Assembly: GCA_963844655.1 (NCBI GenBank)
Contig: CAWJPA010000009.1
Span: 372,001 to 436,000, forward strand
DNA: 64,000 nt
Source of the DNA: JASHPR01 sp963844655
Lineage (GTDB): Bacteria > Actinomycetota > Actinomycetes > Streptosporangiales > Streptosporangiaceae
Reading direction: 5' to 3'
Position 1 is the first letter of the stretch; the number at the start of each line of letters is the position of its first letter. The notes under the pieces are model-generated. The model worked only from the letters and a program-made list of their open reading frames with translations, did not search any database and was not told where the DNA came from. Of this stretch, positions 55,540-64,000 are shown piece after piece. The translations under genes and the position numbers were made by a program.

Positions 55540-56907
55540 TCAGGTGGCCGGGGCCGCGGGCGTGATGCCGAGTTCGGCGTGCACGTCGAGCACCCGCTGG
55601 TAAGCCCGGCGGATGTCGGCGCGGTCGGATTCCTCGCCGACGGACGTCGCGCCCAGCCGCTCGATCATCGCGGCCTGGTCGAGCAGCACCTGGCGGTCCC
55701 CGGGTGCTGCCGCCCGCTCCATGATCTTGGCCAGCGCATCCAGCTGCCTGATCATCACCGCGGGCATGCCCACGCTGGCCTGGCGGATCTTCTCGAACGC
55801 GCGCTGGACCAGGCGCTCGTAGGTGGCCTGGGTCGCGAACAGCCGTACCGCGCCGCGGGCGTCCCGGTAGATGTGCGTGGGCTGCCAGCTGCCTGTCACC
55901 TTGCACAGGCTGTCGCCGATCCAGTCGATGCAGGTCAGGGCCGTGAAGGTGTCGTTGACCGCGGTGGAAAGCGCGCGGATGGCGATCTCGACCAGCTGGT
56001 CGATGCCGAACGAGACATCCTGGGCCAGGGTCCGGTACGGGCCGGTGACGTGCGCCCGGGCCAGCTCGCGCGCCACCTGGTCCGCGACGCTGGCGGGCCA
56101 CACGGTCGCGTACTGGTGGCCCTGGACCAGGAAGTGGCCGGGCCGGTAGCGCAGGAGGATCACCGCGTCCACCTCGGTGGCGATCTGCACCAGGGTCGCG
56201 TGCCGGATGTACTGCAGGTAGCCGCTGCGCGGCGCGGCCACGTCGCCGCCCGGGCCGTCCATGTCCGCGATCAGCAGCGCGGCGAGCTGCGCGCCCGCGC
56301 CGACCTCCGGGTCGCCGGCCTGCAGCTCGATGGCCTGGGCCAGGTCCGCGGCGATGTCCGCGATCACGTGCGGCAGCTGGATCTGCACGGCGATGTGGTG
56401 CAGGAAGTAGATGAGCACGGCCAGGTCGGCCACCATCAGCACCAGCGTGACCGTGATGCTGATGTGCGGCACGAACTGCCCGTGCGCGCCCTGGCCGATC
56501 GACCCCAGGGCCAGCACCGCGTAGACGAACGTGCCCACGAACGTGCCGAGCGTGAGCTGCGTGCCGCGGTCGCGGATGAAGTTGCGCAGCATCCTGGGCC
56601 CGAACTGGGTGGACGTCAGCGTCATGGCCACAATCACGATCGAGAACACGACCCCGACGACCGTGATGATCGCCGCGGCGATCGCGGTCAGGATCTGCCG
56701 CGCGGCGTCGGCGGACCCGCTGATCGCCCACCCGGGGACCTGGAATGTCCCGTTATAGGCGGCGCGGTCCAGCGCGTAGGTGCCGGCGAACAGCAGCGCG
56801 GCGATGACCACCTCGACCGCGGGGACCAGCCACAGGTTGGTGCGCAGCACATCGCTGCGCCACTCGGAGCCGCGCAGCATCGCGCCGCCGAGGTGCAGGC
56901 GGGTCAT
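55540..56907 (-). CDS. DUF2254 membrane protein
   Basis: 455 residues. N-terminal half has four hydrophobic segments (residues ~25-45, 70-95, 118-140, 150-172) with SIVIVAMTLTSTQFGPRMLRNF, the DUF2254 hallmark; the C-terminal soluble half has ISIRALSTAVNDTFTA-like text (EIAIRALSTAVNDTFTALT). Family is widespread in bacteria and its function unknown. ATG 56907; single gene, convergent with the ABC exporter. Confidence 0.9.
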   Translation of the reverse strand: MTRLHLGGAMLRGSEWRSDVLRTNLWLVPAVEVVIAALLFAGTYALDRAAYNGTFQVPGWAISGSADAARQILTAIAAAIITVVGVVFSIVIVAMTLTSTQFGPRMLRNFIRDRGTQLTLGTFVGTFVYAVLALGSIGQGAHGQFVPHISITVTLVLMVADLAVLIYFLHHIAVQIQLPHVIADIAADLAQAIELQAGDPEVGAGAQLAALLIADMDGPGGDVAAPRSGYLQYIRHATLVQIATEVDAVILLRYRPGHFLVQGHQYATVWPASVADQVARELARAHVTGPYRTLAQDVSFGIDQLVEIAIRALSTAVNDTFTALTCIDWIGDSLCKVTGSWQPTHIYRDARGAVRLFATQATYERLVQRAFEKIRQASVGMPAVMIRQLDALAKIMERAAAPGDRQVLLDQAAMIERLGATSVGEESDRADIRRAYQRVLDVHAELGITPAAPAT

Positions 56908-57054
56908 CGGGACGGCCCCGGCCGGGACCGGACGAGCGGCATGGCAAGCCTTTCGCTAACGGACCAACGCCGGTTAGCTTTCCCGGGTCACCGGGGGCCC
57001 ACTCTACGTGGGGGGAGCCGGACGCACCCGGGGGCTGCAGGCCGCGTTGGCGAG

Positions 57055-60000
57055 TCAGCCCACGCAGGCCGGGCCGAGCAGCTGCTTCAGGTCGGCGACC
57101 AGCGACGGCGACGGCCTGACCCGCAGCTTGTCCTCGAGCTTAAAAACCTTCGCCCGGGAGCCGCTCAGCATCCGCAGGTGCACCTCGGTCGCCCCCGGGT
57201 GCGTCCGCAGCACCTCCCTGAGCCGCTCGACCACCGGCGGCACGCAGCGCGCCTCCATGATCGACACCACGAAAGGGCCCCCCTCGCCCGCGGTCAGCTC
57301 GGGGACGCTCACCTCCATCGCGACCAGCTTCGGCACCTCCTCGCGCCGGTCCAGGCGCCCCTTCACCAGCACGATCGCGTCGTCGATGATCTGCGTCATG
57401 CAGGCCTGGTAGGTAGCAGGGAAGAACAGCACCTCGATCGCGCCCTCGAGATCCTCGAGCGTGGCCGCCGCCCAGGCCGCCCCCTGCTTGGTGACCTTGC
57501 GGGCCACGCCGGAAAGGATCCCCCCGACCGTGACGATCTGGGCGTCGCCCCGGTCGGATCGCTGGCCGCGGTCGCCGTCTTCCTCGGCCGAGCCGACCAG
57601 CTGCGCTATCGAGCAGTCGGTCGCGGCCGCCATCACGTGCTCGAGGCCGAGCAGCGGATGGTCGGACACGTACAGCCCGAGCATCTCGCGCTCGAACCCC
57701 AGCAGCGTGGGCTTCTCCCACTCGCCGTCCGGCACCGGCACGTCGAACGCGGCCGCGGCCTCGGTGTCCTCGCCGAACAGCGAGTCCTGGCCGATCGCCT
57801 CGTTGCGCTTGACGTCGATCACGGTGTCGATCGCCTGCTCGTGGATGAGCAGCAGGCCCTTGCGCGGGCTGCCGAAGGAGTCGAACGCGCCGGCCTTGAT
57901 CAGCGACTCGATCACCCGCTTGTTGCAGACGTTCACCGGCACCTTGCGCAGGAAGTCGGCGAAGCTCTCGAACGCGCCCTTGGACTTCCGCGCGGCCACG
58001 ACCGACTCGACCACGGCGGTGCCGACGTTGCGGACCGCGGCCATGCCGAACCTGATGTCCTCGCCGACCGGCGTGAAGATGGCCGTGGACGCGTTCACGT
58101 CCGGCGGCAGCACCTTGATGCCCATCCGGCGGCACTCGTTGAGGTACAGCGCCGACTTGTCCTTGTCGCCGGCCACCGAGGTCAGCAGCCCGGCCATGTA
58201 CTCGGCCGGGTAGTTGGCCTTGAGGAAGGCGGTCCAGTACGAGATCAGCGCGTAGCCGGCCGCGTGCGCCTTGTTGAAGGCGTAGCCGGAGAACGGGACC
58301 ATCGTGTCCCAGATGGTCTTGACCGCGGCGTCGGAGTAGCCGTTGGCCTTCATGCCGGCCTTGAACGGCTCGTACTCCTTGTCCAGGATCTCCTTCTTCT
58401 TCTTGCCCATGGCGCGCCGCAGAAGGTCGGCGTTGCCGGGCGAGTAGCCGGCCAGCTTCTGCGCGGCGAACATGACGTCCTCCTGGTAGACCAGGAGGCC
58501 ATAGCTCTCACCCAGGATGTCTTCCAGCGGCTCGGCGAGCTCGGGGTGGATCGGCGTGACCGGCGCCCGGCCGGTCTTGCGGTCGGCGTAGACCGGGGCG
58601 CTGGCCATGGGGCCGGGCCGGTACAGCGCGATGACCGCGGCGATGTCACCGAACTTGTCCGCGCGCATGGCCCGCAGCAGCGCCCGCATCGGGCTGCCGT
58701 CGAGCTGGAACACGCCGAGCGTGTCGCCGCGGGCCAGCAGTTCGTAGGTGGGCTTGTCGTCCAGGCCGATCGTGTCCAGGTCGATCTCGATGCCGCGGTT
58801 CCCCGCGATGCCGCGGATGGCGTCGTCGATGACCGTCAGGTTCCGCAGGCCGAGGAAGTCCATCTTGAGCAGGCCGATGTCCTCGCACGCGGGGTAGTCG
58901 AACTGCGTGATGATGGCCCCGTCGGCCTCGCGCTTCCACACCGGGATGTGATCGAGCAGCGGCTCGCTGCTCATGATCACCCCGGCGGCGTGCACGCCGG
59001 CCTGGCGGATCAGGCCCTCCAGGCCCCTGGCCGCGTCGATGACCTGCTTGACCTCGGCCTCGGCCTCGTACAGGGCGCGGATCTCGCCCGCCTCGCCGTA
59101 CCGCTGGTGATCGGGGTCGAACACCCCGGACAGTGGCATGTCCTTGCCCAGGATCGGCGGGGGGAACGCCTTGGTGATCCGGTCGCCGAGCGCGTAAGGG
59201 AAGCCGAGCACCCGGGAGGCGTCCTTGACCGCGGCCTTGGCCTTGATCGTGCCGTAGGTGATGATCTGCGCCACCCGGTCGTCGCCGTACTTCTCCGTGA
59301 CGTACCGGATGACGTCGCCGCGCCGGCGCTCGTCGAAGTCGATGTCAACGTCCGGCATGGAGACCCGCTCGGGGTTCAGGAACCGCTCGAAGACCAGCCG
59401 GTGCGCGATCGGGTCCAGGTCGGTGATGCCCATCGCGTAGGACACGATCGAGCCGGCCGCCGAGCCCCGGCCCGGGCCGACCCGGATCCCGTTGTTCTTG
59501 GCCCACATGATGAAGTCGGCCACGACCAGGAAGTACGAGCAGAACCCCATCGTCTCGATGACGCCGATCTCGTACTCGGCCTGAGTACGGCGTGGCTCGT
59601 CGTACCCGTCCGGGTAGCGGCGGTCCATCCCGCGCCAGACTTCCTCGCGGAACCAGCTCGACTCGGTCTCGCCGTCGGGCAGCGGGAACTTGGGCATCAG
59701 GTTCGACTTGGTGAACTCGACGTTCGCGCGCTCGGCGATGAGCAGGGTCGCGTCGCAGCCCGCCTGCCAGTCCTCATCCGCGCTGATCGCGCGCATCTCC
59801 CCCGGCGTTTTCACGTAATAGCCGGTGCCCTCGAACTTGAACCGGCCCGGGTCGGCCAGGTTCGTGCCGGTCTGCACGCAGAGCAGGGCCTCGTGAGCGG
59901 AGGCGTCGGCCTCGCGGGCATAGTGCAGGTCGTTGGTGGCGACGAACGGCAGCGAGAGGTCGCTGGCGATGCGCCGCAGCTTTTCCTTGACCCGCAGCTC

Positions 60001-60609
60001 GACGTTGAGGCCGTGGTCCATGAGCTCGACGAAGAAATTCTCCGGGCCGAAGATGTCGCGGTAGGCGGCGGCCGCCTCAAGAGCCTGGCGGTCCTGGCCG
60101 AGCCGGAGCCTGGTCTGCACCTCGCCGCCGGGGCAGCCGGTGGTGGCGATGATGCCCTTGGCGTACCGCGCCAGCAGCTCGCGGTCCATGCGCGGCTTGC
60201 GGAAGAAGCCCTCCAGGGAGGCCATCGAGGCGAGCTTGAAGAGGTTGTGCATGCCCTCGGTGGTCTCGGCCAGCAGCGTCATGTGGGTGTACGCGCCGGC
60301 GCCAGAGACGTCGTCGTCCTTCTGCGCCGGGACGCCCCACCGGACCGGCTGCTTGTGCCCGCGGTGCTCGGGCGCGACATACGCCTCGATGCCGATGATC
60401 GGCTTGATACCGGCCGCGCGGGCCCTGGCCCAGAAGTCGTAGGCGCCGTAGACGTTGCCGTGGTCGGTCATGGCGATCGCCGACATGCCCGATTTCTCGC
60501 ACTCGGCGAACAGGTCCTTCAGCCGCGCGGCCCCGTCCAGCATCGAGTACTCGGTGTGGACGTGCAGGTGAGCAAACGACCTGTCGCTGCCCGCCGAGGC
60601 TGCCGCCAT
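57055..60609 (-). CDS. dnaE: DNA polymerase III alpha subunit (DnaE1 type)
   Basis: 1184 residues, the main replicative polymerase. PHP domain at 12-280 with intact metal motifs HLHVHTEYSMLDG and MTDHGNVYGAYDF, so intrinsic 3'-5' proofreading as known for mycobacterial DnaE1 is possible. Palm with catalytic Asp in PDVDIDFDERRRGD near 400 and LFLG-type LLKMDFLGLRNL; fingers GYAFNKAHAAGYALISYWT; OB fold (IVTVGGILSGVARKVTKQG) near 1000. ATG 60609 with AAGGAGG about 12 bases upstream. Frame extends further upstream without domain content. Confidence 0.97.
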   Translation of the reverse strand: MAAASAGSDRSFAHLHVHTEYSMLDGAARLKDLFAECEKSGMSAIAMTDHGNVYGAYDFWARARAAGIKPIIGIEAYVAPEHRGHKQPVRWGVPAQKDDDVSGAGAYTHMTLLAETTEGMHNLFKLASMASLEGFFRKPRMDRELLARYAKGIIATTGCPGGEVQTRLRLGQDRQALEAAAAYRDIFGPENFFVELMDHGLNVELRVKEKLRRIASDLSLPFVATNDLHYAREADASAHEALLCVQTGTNLADPGRFKFEGTGYYVKTPGEMRAISADEDWQAGCDATLLIAERANVEFTKSNLMPKFPLPDGETESSWFREEVWRGMDRRYPDGYDEPRRTQAEYEIGVIETMGFCSYFLVVADFIMWAKNNGIRVGPGRGSAAGSIVSYAMGITDLDPIAHRLVFERFLNPERVSMPDVDIDFDERRRGDVIRYVTEKYGDDRVAQIITYGTIKAKAAVKDASRVLGFPYALGDRITKAFPPPILGKDMPLSGVFDPDHQRYGEAGEIRALYEAEAEVKQVIDAARGLEGLIRQAGVHAAGVIMSSEPLLDHIPVWKREADGAIITQFDYPACEDIGLLKMDFLGLRNLTVIDDAIRGIAGNRGIEIDLDTIGLDDKPTYELLARGDTLGVFQLDGSPMRALLRAMRADKFGDIAAVIALYRPGPMASAPVYADRKTGRAPVTPIHPELAEPLEDILGESYGLLVYQEDVMFAAQKLAGYSPGNADLLRRAMGKKKKEILDKEYEPFKAGMKANGYSDAAVKTIWDTMVPFSGYAFNKAHAAGYALISYWTAFLKANYPAEYMAGLLTSVAGDKDKSALYLNECRRMGIKVLPPDVNASTAIFTPVGEDIRFGMAAVRNVGTAVVESVVAARKSKGAFESFADFLRKVPVNVCNKRVIESLIKAGAFDSFGSPRKGLLLIHEQAIDTVIDVKRNEAIGQDSLFGEDTEAAAAFDVPVPDGEWEKPTLLGFEREMLGLYVSDHPLLGLEHVMAAATDCSIAQLVGSAEEDGDRGQRSDRGDAQIVTVGGILSGVARKVTKQGAAWAAATLEDLEGAIEVLFFPATYQACMTQIIDDAIVLVKGRLDRREEVPKLVAMEVSVPELTAGEGGPFVVSIMEARCVPPVVERLREVLRTHPGATEVHLRMLSGSRAKVFKLEDKLRVRPSPSLVADLKQLLGPACVG

Positions 60610-60880
60610 GAAAAACACCGCCTCCTTCGGGCATGCGTCACGACGCCCGCTGACGGGCGTGCTGTGATGGGCCGGGGGAAGTGACCGCGACGCACTGCCC
60701 GCGGTAACTGGCCGATGTGGCCGCCGCCGACGCACGTTGCGGTCCGGCTCATCGAGCCTATCGGAACCAGGCCCGCCGGCCGCCTCGACACTCCGGATGC
60801 GCGGAAGGCCCGGAATGTGCCAGCGCCGCTGCGGGGGCGGCAGCAGCGGCGCGCTGCTGCGCGGCCCTAGGCTGGCCGCT

Positions 60881-62041
60881 ATGAGCGTGTCGCGGCTGCG
60901 CCTTATCCCCGGCATCGGCGTGGATGTCATCGGTGACGCCGCGGACGCGGCCGCGGACCCGGACATCCTGCGCCTGGAGAACCTGGACACCGACCTGCGG
61001 CCGCCGCGGGTCGCCGTGGACACGACCCGGGTGGCCATCGACGATGACGCGGCCAACAGCTACCTCCCGTTCCAGGGGCATACGGCGCTGCGCGAGGCCG
61101 CCGCGACCCACGTCGGCCGGGTCGCAGGCCGCCCGTACGACCCCGTCACCGGGTGCGTGGTCGTCGCGGGCGGCCTCAACGGCATACTCAACGCGCTGCT
61201 GGCCACCGTCGAGCCGGGCCAGGAGGTCGTGCTCTGCGACCCGATCTACGCCGGGCTGGTCAACCGGGTCCGGCTGGCGGGCGGCGTCCCCCGGTTCGTC
61301 CCGGCCACGGCGACCGCAGGCGGCTGGGAGCTCGACCCGGGCCGGCTGGCCGCCGCGGTGGGCCCGCAGACCGCCGCGGTGCTGATGATGGGGCCGTCCA
61401 TGCCGACCGGACTGGTCCTGGACGAGCGGCACTGGTCCGCGCTGGCCAGCGCGCTGGAGCGCCATCCGGCGTGGCTCATCTACGACGCGGCGATGGAGCG
61501 CATCCGTTTCGACGGGCGCCCGCCGAGCCATCCGGCCGCGCACCCGGGCCTGGCCGGCCTGACCATCACCGTCGGCGCGGCGTCAAAGGAGCTGCGGATG
61601 ATCGGCTGGCGGGTGGGCTGGGTGGTCGGGCCGCCCGGCATCGTCGCCGACATCAACCTGGTGGGCCTGACCAACGTGGTCTGCCAGGTCGGGATCGCGC
61701 AGGCCGCCGTGGCGGCCGCGCTGACCGCCCCCAACACCGACGCGGACGTGGCCGCCGCGACCGCGGTCTGGCAGCGGCGCTGCGAGACCATCCTCGGCCA
61801 GCTTTCCGGCTACCCGGTGGTCCGCCCGCACGGCGGCTGGTCGCTGCTGGTGGACGCCAGGCCGCTCGGGCTCACCCCGGCCGCGCTGTCCCAGCGGCTC
61901 TTCGAGCACGGCAGGGTGGCCGCCACCCCGATGAACGGATGGGGCCCGAGCGGCGATCATTACCTGCGGCTGGTGTTCGCCAACGAGCCGGCCGAGCGCC
62001 TGACCGATCTCGGCGACCGGTTCCGGCGCGCGCTCGGGTAG
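60881..62041 (+). CDS. PLP-dependent class I/II aminotransferase
   Basis: 386 residues, fold type I. PLP lysine in VGAASKELRMIGWRVGWVVGP (residues ~228-248), Asp in LIYDAAMERI, Asn/Tyr-type ligand region NSYLPFQGH and C-terminal Arg in HYLRLVFANEP. Resembles aspartate/alanine aminotransferases of subgroup I-gamma; the substrate is not evident. ATG 60881, no strong ribosome site. Divergent from dnaE across a 271-bp gap with no other gene. Confidence 0.88.
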   Translation: MSVSRLRLIPGIGVDVIGDAADAAADPDILRLENLDTDLRPPRVAVDTTRVAIDDDAANSYLPFQGHTALREAAATHVGRVAGRPYDPVTGCVVVAGGLNGILNALLATVEPGQEVVLCDPIYAGLVNRVRLAGGVPRFVPATATAGGWELDPGRLAAAVGPQTAAVLMMGPSMPTGLVLDERHWSALASALERHPAWLIYDAAMERIRFDGRPPSHPAAHPGLAGLTITVGAASKELRMIGWRVGWVVGPPGIVADINLVGLTNVVCQVGIAQAAVAAALTAPNTDADVAAATAVWQRRCETILGQLSGYPVVRPHGGWSLLVDARPLGLTPAALSQRLFEHGRVAATPMNGWGPSGDHYLRLVFANEPAERLTDLGDRFRRALG

Positions 62042-62075
62042 GCCGGCCCGCCTGCAGCACCGGAATCCGGGCGGG

Positions 62076-62109
62076 GCTCAGCGCAGGTACGCGGAGCTCA
62101 GCGCAGGTA
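62076..62109. repeat. 20-bp duplication of the GNAT gene end
   Basis: GCTCAGCGCAGGTA occurs at 62076-62089 and 62096-62109. The second copy contains the stop codon (TCA at 62098) and last codons of the GNAT gene; the first is a copy past the end. Confidence 0.75.
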
Positions 62110-62613
62110 TTTGGTGAACCGGACCCGGTCCTGACCTGGGCCGTCGTAACCGGCGGCCACCGGGGTGTCACCGCGCCCGGCCGATCCCGGCTCGACCTCG
62201 AACCCCAGCCGGCGGTGAAACGCGACCGAGCCGGTGTTCACCGGCGCGGTCACCGCGCGCACCACGGTCCGGCCGTGCGCGCCGACCGCGGCGAAGAAGG
62301 TCTCGTACAGCCGCCGGCCCAGGCCTGTCCCGCGCTCGCCGGGATGGACGCCGACGAAGTGGATGTACGCCTCGGCGGGCCGGGACTGGGACAGGAACCC
62401 GACGAGGAACCCGGCCAGCTGGCCGCCCCGTTCCGCGGCGAAGCTCGTGTCCGTGAAGTGCTCGAAGAACAGCCGGGGCAGCATGCTGGCCATCTCCCGG
62501 CCGCCCCACCAGTCGTCGATCACCGTGATCACGGCGGCGTGGTCGGAGGGGCGGAGCTGCCGCATGGTGACGCCGGGAAGCACCGGCCCGCCCGAGTCGC
62601 CGGCAGCGGTCAT
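62098..62613 (-). CDS. GNAT-family N-acetyltransferase
   Basis: 171 residues. Acetyl-CoA-binding motif A: IHFVGVHPGERGTGLGRRLYETF (R/Q-x-x-G-x-G/A) near residue 95; motif B VNTGSVAFHRRLGFEVE. N-terminal MRQLRPSDHAAVITVIDDWWGG is the usual entry. ATG 62613 (weak GGGA upstream) or ATG 62568. Substrate unknown. Convergent with the aminotransferase. Confidence 0.85.
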   Translation of the reverse strand: MTAAGDSGGPVLPGVTMRQLRPSDHAAVITVIDDWWGGREMASMLPRLFFEHFTDTSFAAERGGQLAGFLVGFLSQSRPAEAYIHFVGVHPGERGTGLGRRLYETFFAAVGAHGRTVVRAVTAPVNTGSVAFHRRLGFEVEPGSAGRGDTPVAAGYDGPGQDRVRFTKYLR

Positions 62614-62755
62614 GCTGGTCCCGTTCTGCGGGCCGGGCCGGTGTATCGGGGGTGCCCCCGGCCTGCTCTGTATCAGCGGGAGGACCTGCCTCCCCGTCGC
62701 TAGCTGGATGCATTCGCTGGCTGGCATCGGCCTAGCAGCCCTGCGGAGGTGGCCG

Positions 62756-64000
62756 ATGAGCGCCATCCTTTACGGCAATCTCAGCATCGAGATCGTCAGT
62801 GACCTGGGCGCGCGGATCGAGCGTATCGCGCACCGGCCGCCCGCTGCTCAGCTGCTCAGGCCCCGGCGCATCGAGCCGCTGCCGAAGCCGCCGATCCGCG
62901 GCCGCGAGCAGGAGCTGGCCGGCGCCCTCGCCGCCATCCGGGCCGGGCACGCGATCGGGTTCCATGCGGCCTGCGGGTACGGCAAGACAATCCTGCTGCG
63001 CCACATCGCCGCGGCCGCCTCACGGCAGCATGGCGCGCCGCCCTGCGTCTGCGTCCGGGCCGACCAGGACCGCTTCTGGGACCTGCTGCAGCAGATCGTG
63101 GCCGCGCTGTTCCGCTCCGACCGGCCGGTCAAGCCGACCCCCGAGGAGTGCGCCAGCCTGCTGGCCCAGATGAGCGCCGTGGTCGCCATCGACGATGTGA
63201 CCGCCGGGCCGGACCAGGTCAGCCGTCTGCTGGAGATCCTGAGCGGCTGCAGCGTGGTGATCACATCCAGCCGCCCGGTGCTCGGCCAGCTGGGCCAGTC
63301 GCAGGACCTGGCCGGGCTGCCCGCCGACACCGCGCTCGCCGTGTTCACCGATCACCTGGGCCGTCCCCTGACCATGCAGGAGGTCCCGGACGCCCGGCGT
63401 CTCGTGGCCGCGGTGGGCGGCCAGCCGCTGCACCTGATCCAGGCCGCGGCGCTGGTCAGGGAGGACGGGCACGCCGTCGGCCCGCTGGCCCGCCAGGCCG
63501 AGCATGACCCCGACGTCCTGGATCGGCTCAGCATCAGCGCACTCGCCGAACATGAGCGGCGCGCGCTGGCGGCCCTGGCCCTGGCCGCGGGCGCGCTGTT
63601 GCCGGCCAGCGTGGTCGCCGTGCTCGGCCAGCTCTCCTACGTCGGCGAAGGCCTGGAGTCGCTGCACCGCCGGGGCCTGGCGGAGCAGCGCCACGACCGG
63701 TTCGGCCTGCCGGTCTGCAAGACCAGGAGCTACCGGCAGATGCTGCTGGCCGACATCCACCTGGCCGCCTCCGCCCGCGAGCTCACCAGCTGGCTGATGA
63801 TGGCCAGCCCCAGTGCCCTCGAGTCCCAGGCGGCCGCGGAGGCGGCGCTGTCGCTGACCGAATACGCCGCCGAGCGCGGCGACTGGGCCAGCGTGACCCA
63901 GCTGGCCCGCGCGGCCGAGGCGGTGCTGTTCACCGCCGGGCGGTGGGAGGCCTGGCATTATGCCCTCGGCCACGGGCTGAACGCCGCCCGGGCCACCGGT
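62756..64000 (+). CDS. STAND-type P-loop ATPase (3' truncated by window)
   Basis: 415 codons with no stop before the window end. After ~50 residues an AAA/NB-ARC-like ATPase: IRGREQELAGALAAIRAG, Walker A AACGYGKTILLRH near residue 85, Walker B VVAIDDV near 145, sensor VVITSSRP near 172, then VVAAVGGQPLHLIQAAAL (GxP motif of STAND proteins) and winged-helix-like RRALAALALAAGALLPASVV; helical TPR-like repeats begin near 360. STAND ATPases act as signal switches or regulators (LuxR/SARP-like, apoptosis- or defence-like). ATG 62756 with GGAGGTGGCCG upstream, an ideal site. Divergent from the GNAT gene. Confidence 0.85.
   Translation, partial: MSAILYGNLSIEIVSDLGARIERIAHRPPAAQLLRPRRIEPLPKPPIRGREQELAGALAAIRAGHAIGFHAACGYGKTILLRHIAAAASRQHGAPPCVCVRADQDRFWDLLQQIVAALFRSDRPVKPTPEECASLLAQMSAVVAIDDVTAGPDQVSRLLEILSGCSVVITSSRPVLGQLGQSQDLAGLPADTALAVFTDHLGRPLTMQEVPDARRLVAAVGGQPLHLIQAAALVREDGHAVGPLARQAEHDPDVLDRLSISALAEHERRALAALALAAGALLPASVVAVLGQLSYVGEGLESLHRRGLAEQRHDRFGLPVCKTRSYRQMLLADIHLAASARELTSWLMMASPSALESQAAAEAALSLTEYAAERGDWASVTQLARAAEAVLFTAGRWEAWHYALGHGLNAARATG

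Noticed and set aside
55579..60684. Very long plus-strand open frame of 1701 codons opposite DUF2254 and dnaE
   Set aside because: It is antisense to two clear conserved genes and its translation is Arg/Gly/Leu/His-rich with no domain; typical of third-position GC bias.

Overview
The window is GC-rich chromosomal DNA from an actinomycete. The evidence is the codon bias (most third positions G or C, long open antisense frames), GTG starts, PdtaR-type ANTAR regulator, Trp-operon-associated membrane protein, polyphosphate glucokinase, a TIGR03085-type (mycothiol-dependent isomerase-like) protein and DnaE1-type Pol III alpha. The gene set uvrB / coaE / rpsA / polA / pdtaR / lgt / trpCBA is the conserved neighbourhood known from Mycobacterium and Streptomyces. 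No genus is claimed.

Layout. 0.2-5.1 kb: membrane transporter-like protein, HAD hydrolase, lipoprotein, uvrB. 5.4-8.2 kb: four-gene type VII secretion-like operon (SseB/SAV_915-like, EspC-like, T7SS-signal protein with a glycine-zipper hydrophobic segment, unknown protein). 8.5-17.5 kb: coaE, rpsA, polA, secreted aldose 1-epimerase with a LacI-type operator, hotdog thioesterase, pdtaR. 17.6-18.5 kb: tRNA-Leu(CAA) followed by a HTH/LAGLIDADG-type gene broken by two one-base frameshifts. 18.5-31.6 kb: lgt, an AbiEi/DUF559-like protein, gltD, gltB (split by a frameshift at a G run), trpA, trpB, trpC and two membrane proteins, all on the minus strand.

31.8-56.9 kb is more accessory. It holds a TIGR03085-like protein, a RraA-like protein, and two paralogous SBP-permease-permease-ATPase ABC operons facing each other tail to tail; the second also carries a metallophosphoesterase. 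A LacI regulator, an APC permease, a TetR regulator, a phosphonatase-like HAD (TIGR03351 type) and a glycine-oxidase-like FAD enzyme (TIGR03364 type) follow. Together these suggest uptake and breakdown of an organophosphorus compound, possibly an aminophosphonate; this is inference. Then come ppgK, an S53 sedolisin protease, a membrane protein, an ABC-2 exporter and a DUF2254 protein. 57-64 kb: dnaE, a PLP aminotransferase, a GNAT acetyltransferase and the start of a STAND-type ATPase cut by the window edge.

The most unusual signals are tandem repeats lying exactly on gene starts and stops. At trpB/trpA (27-bp units) and upstream of lacI (26-bp units) each repeat carries a Shine-Dalgarno plus a start codon. 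They form chains of tiny ORFs (peptide MSV[V/L]PEA..) coupled by GTGA/ATGA overlaps. Other repeats duplicate the ends of lacI and the GNAT gene, or follow coaE and the thioesterase gene. Several loci (uvrB, metallophosphoesterase, gltB, LAGLIDADG gene) show lost stops or frameshifts, so either assembly indels or real decay must be considered.
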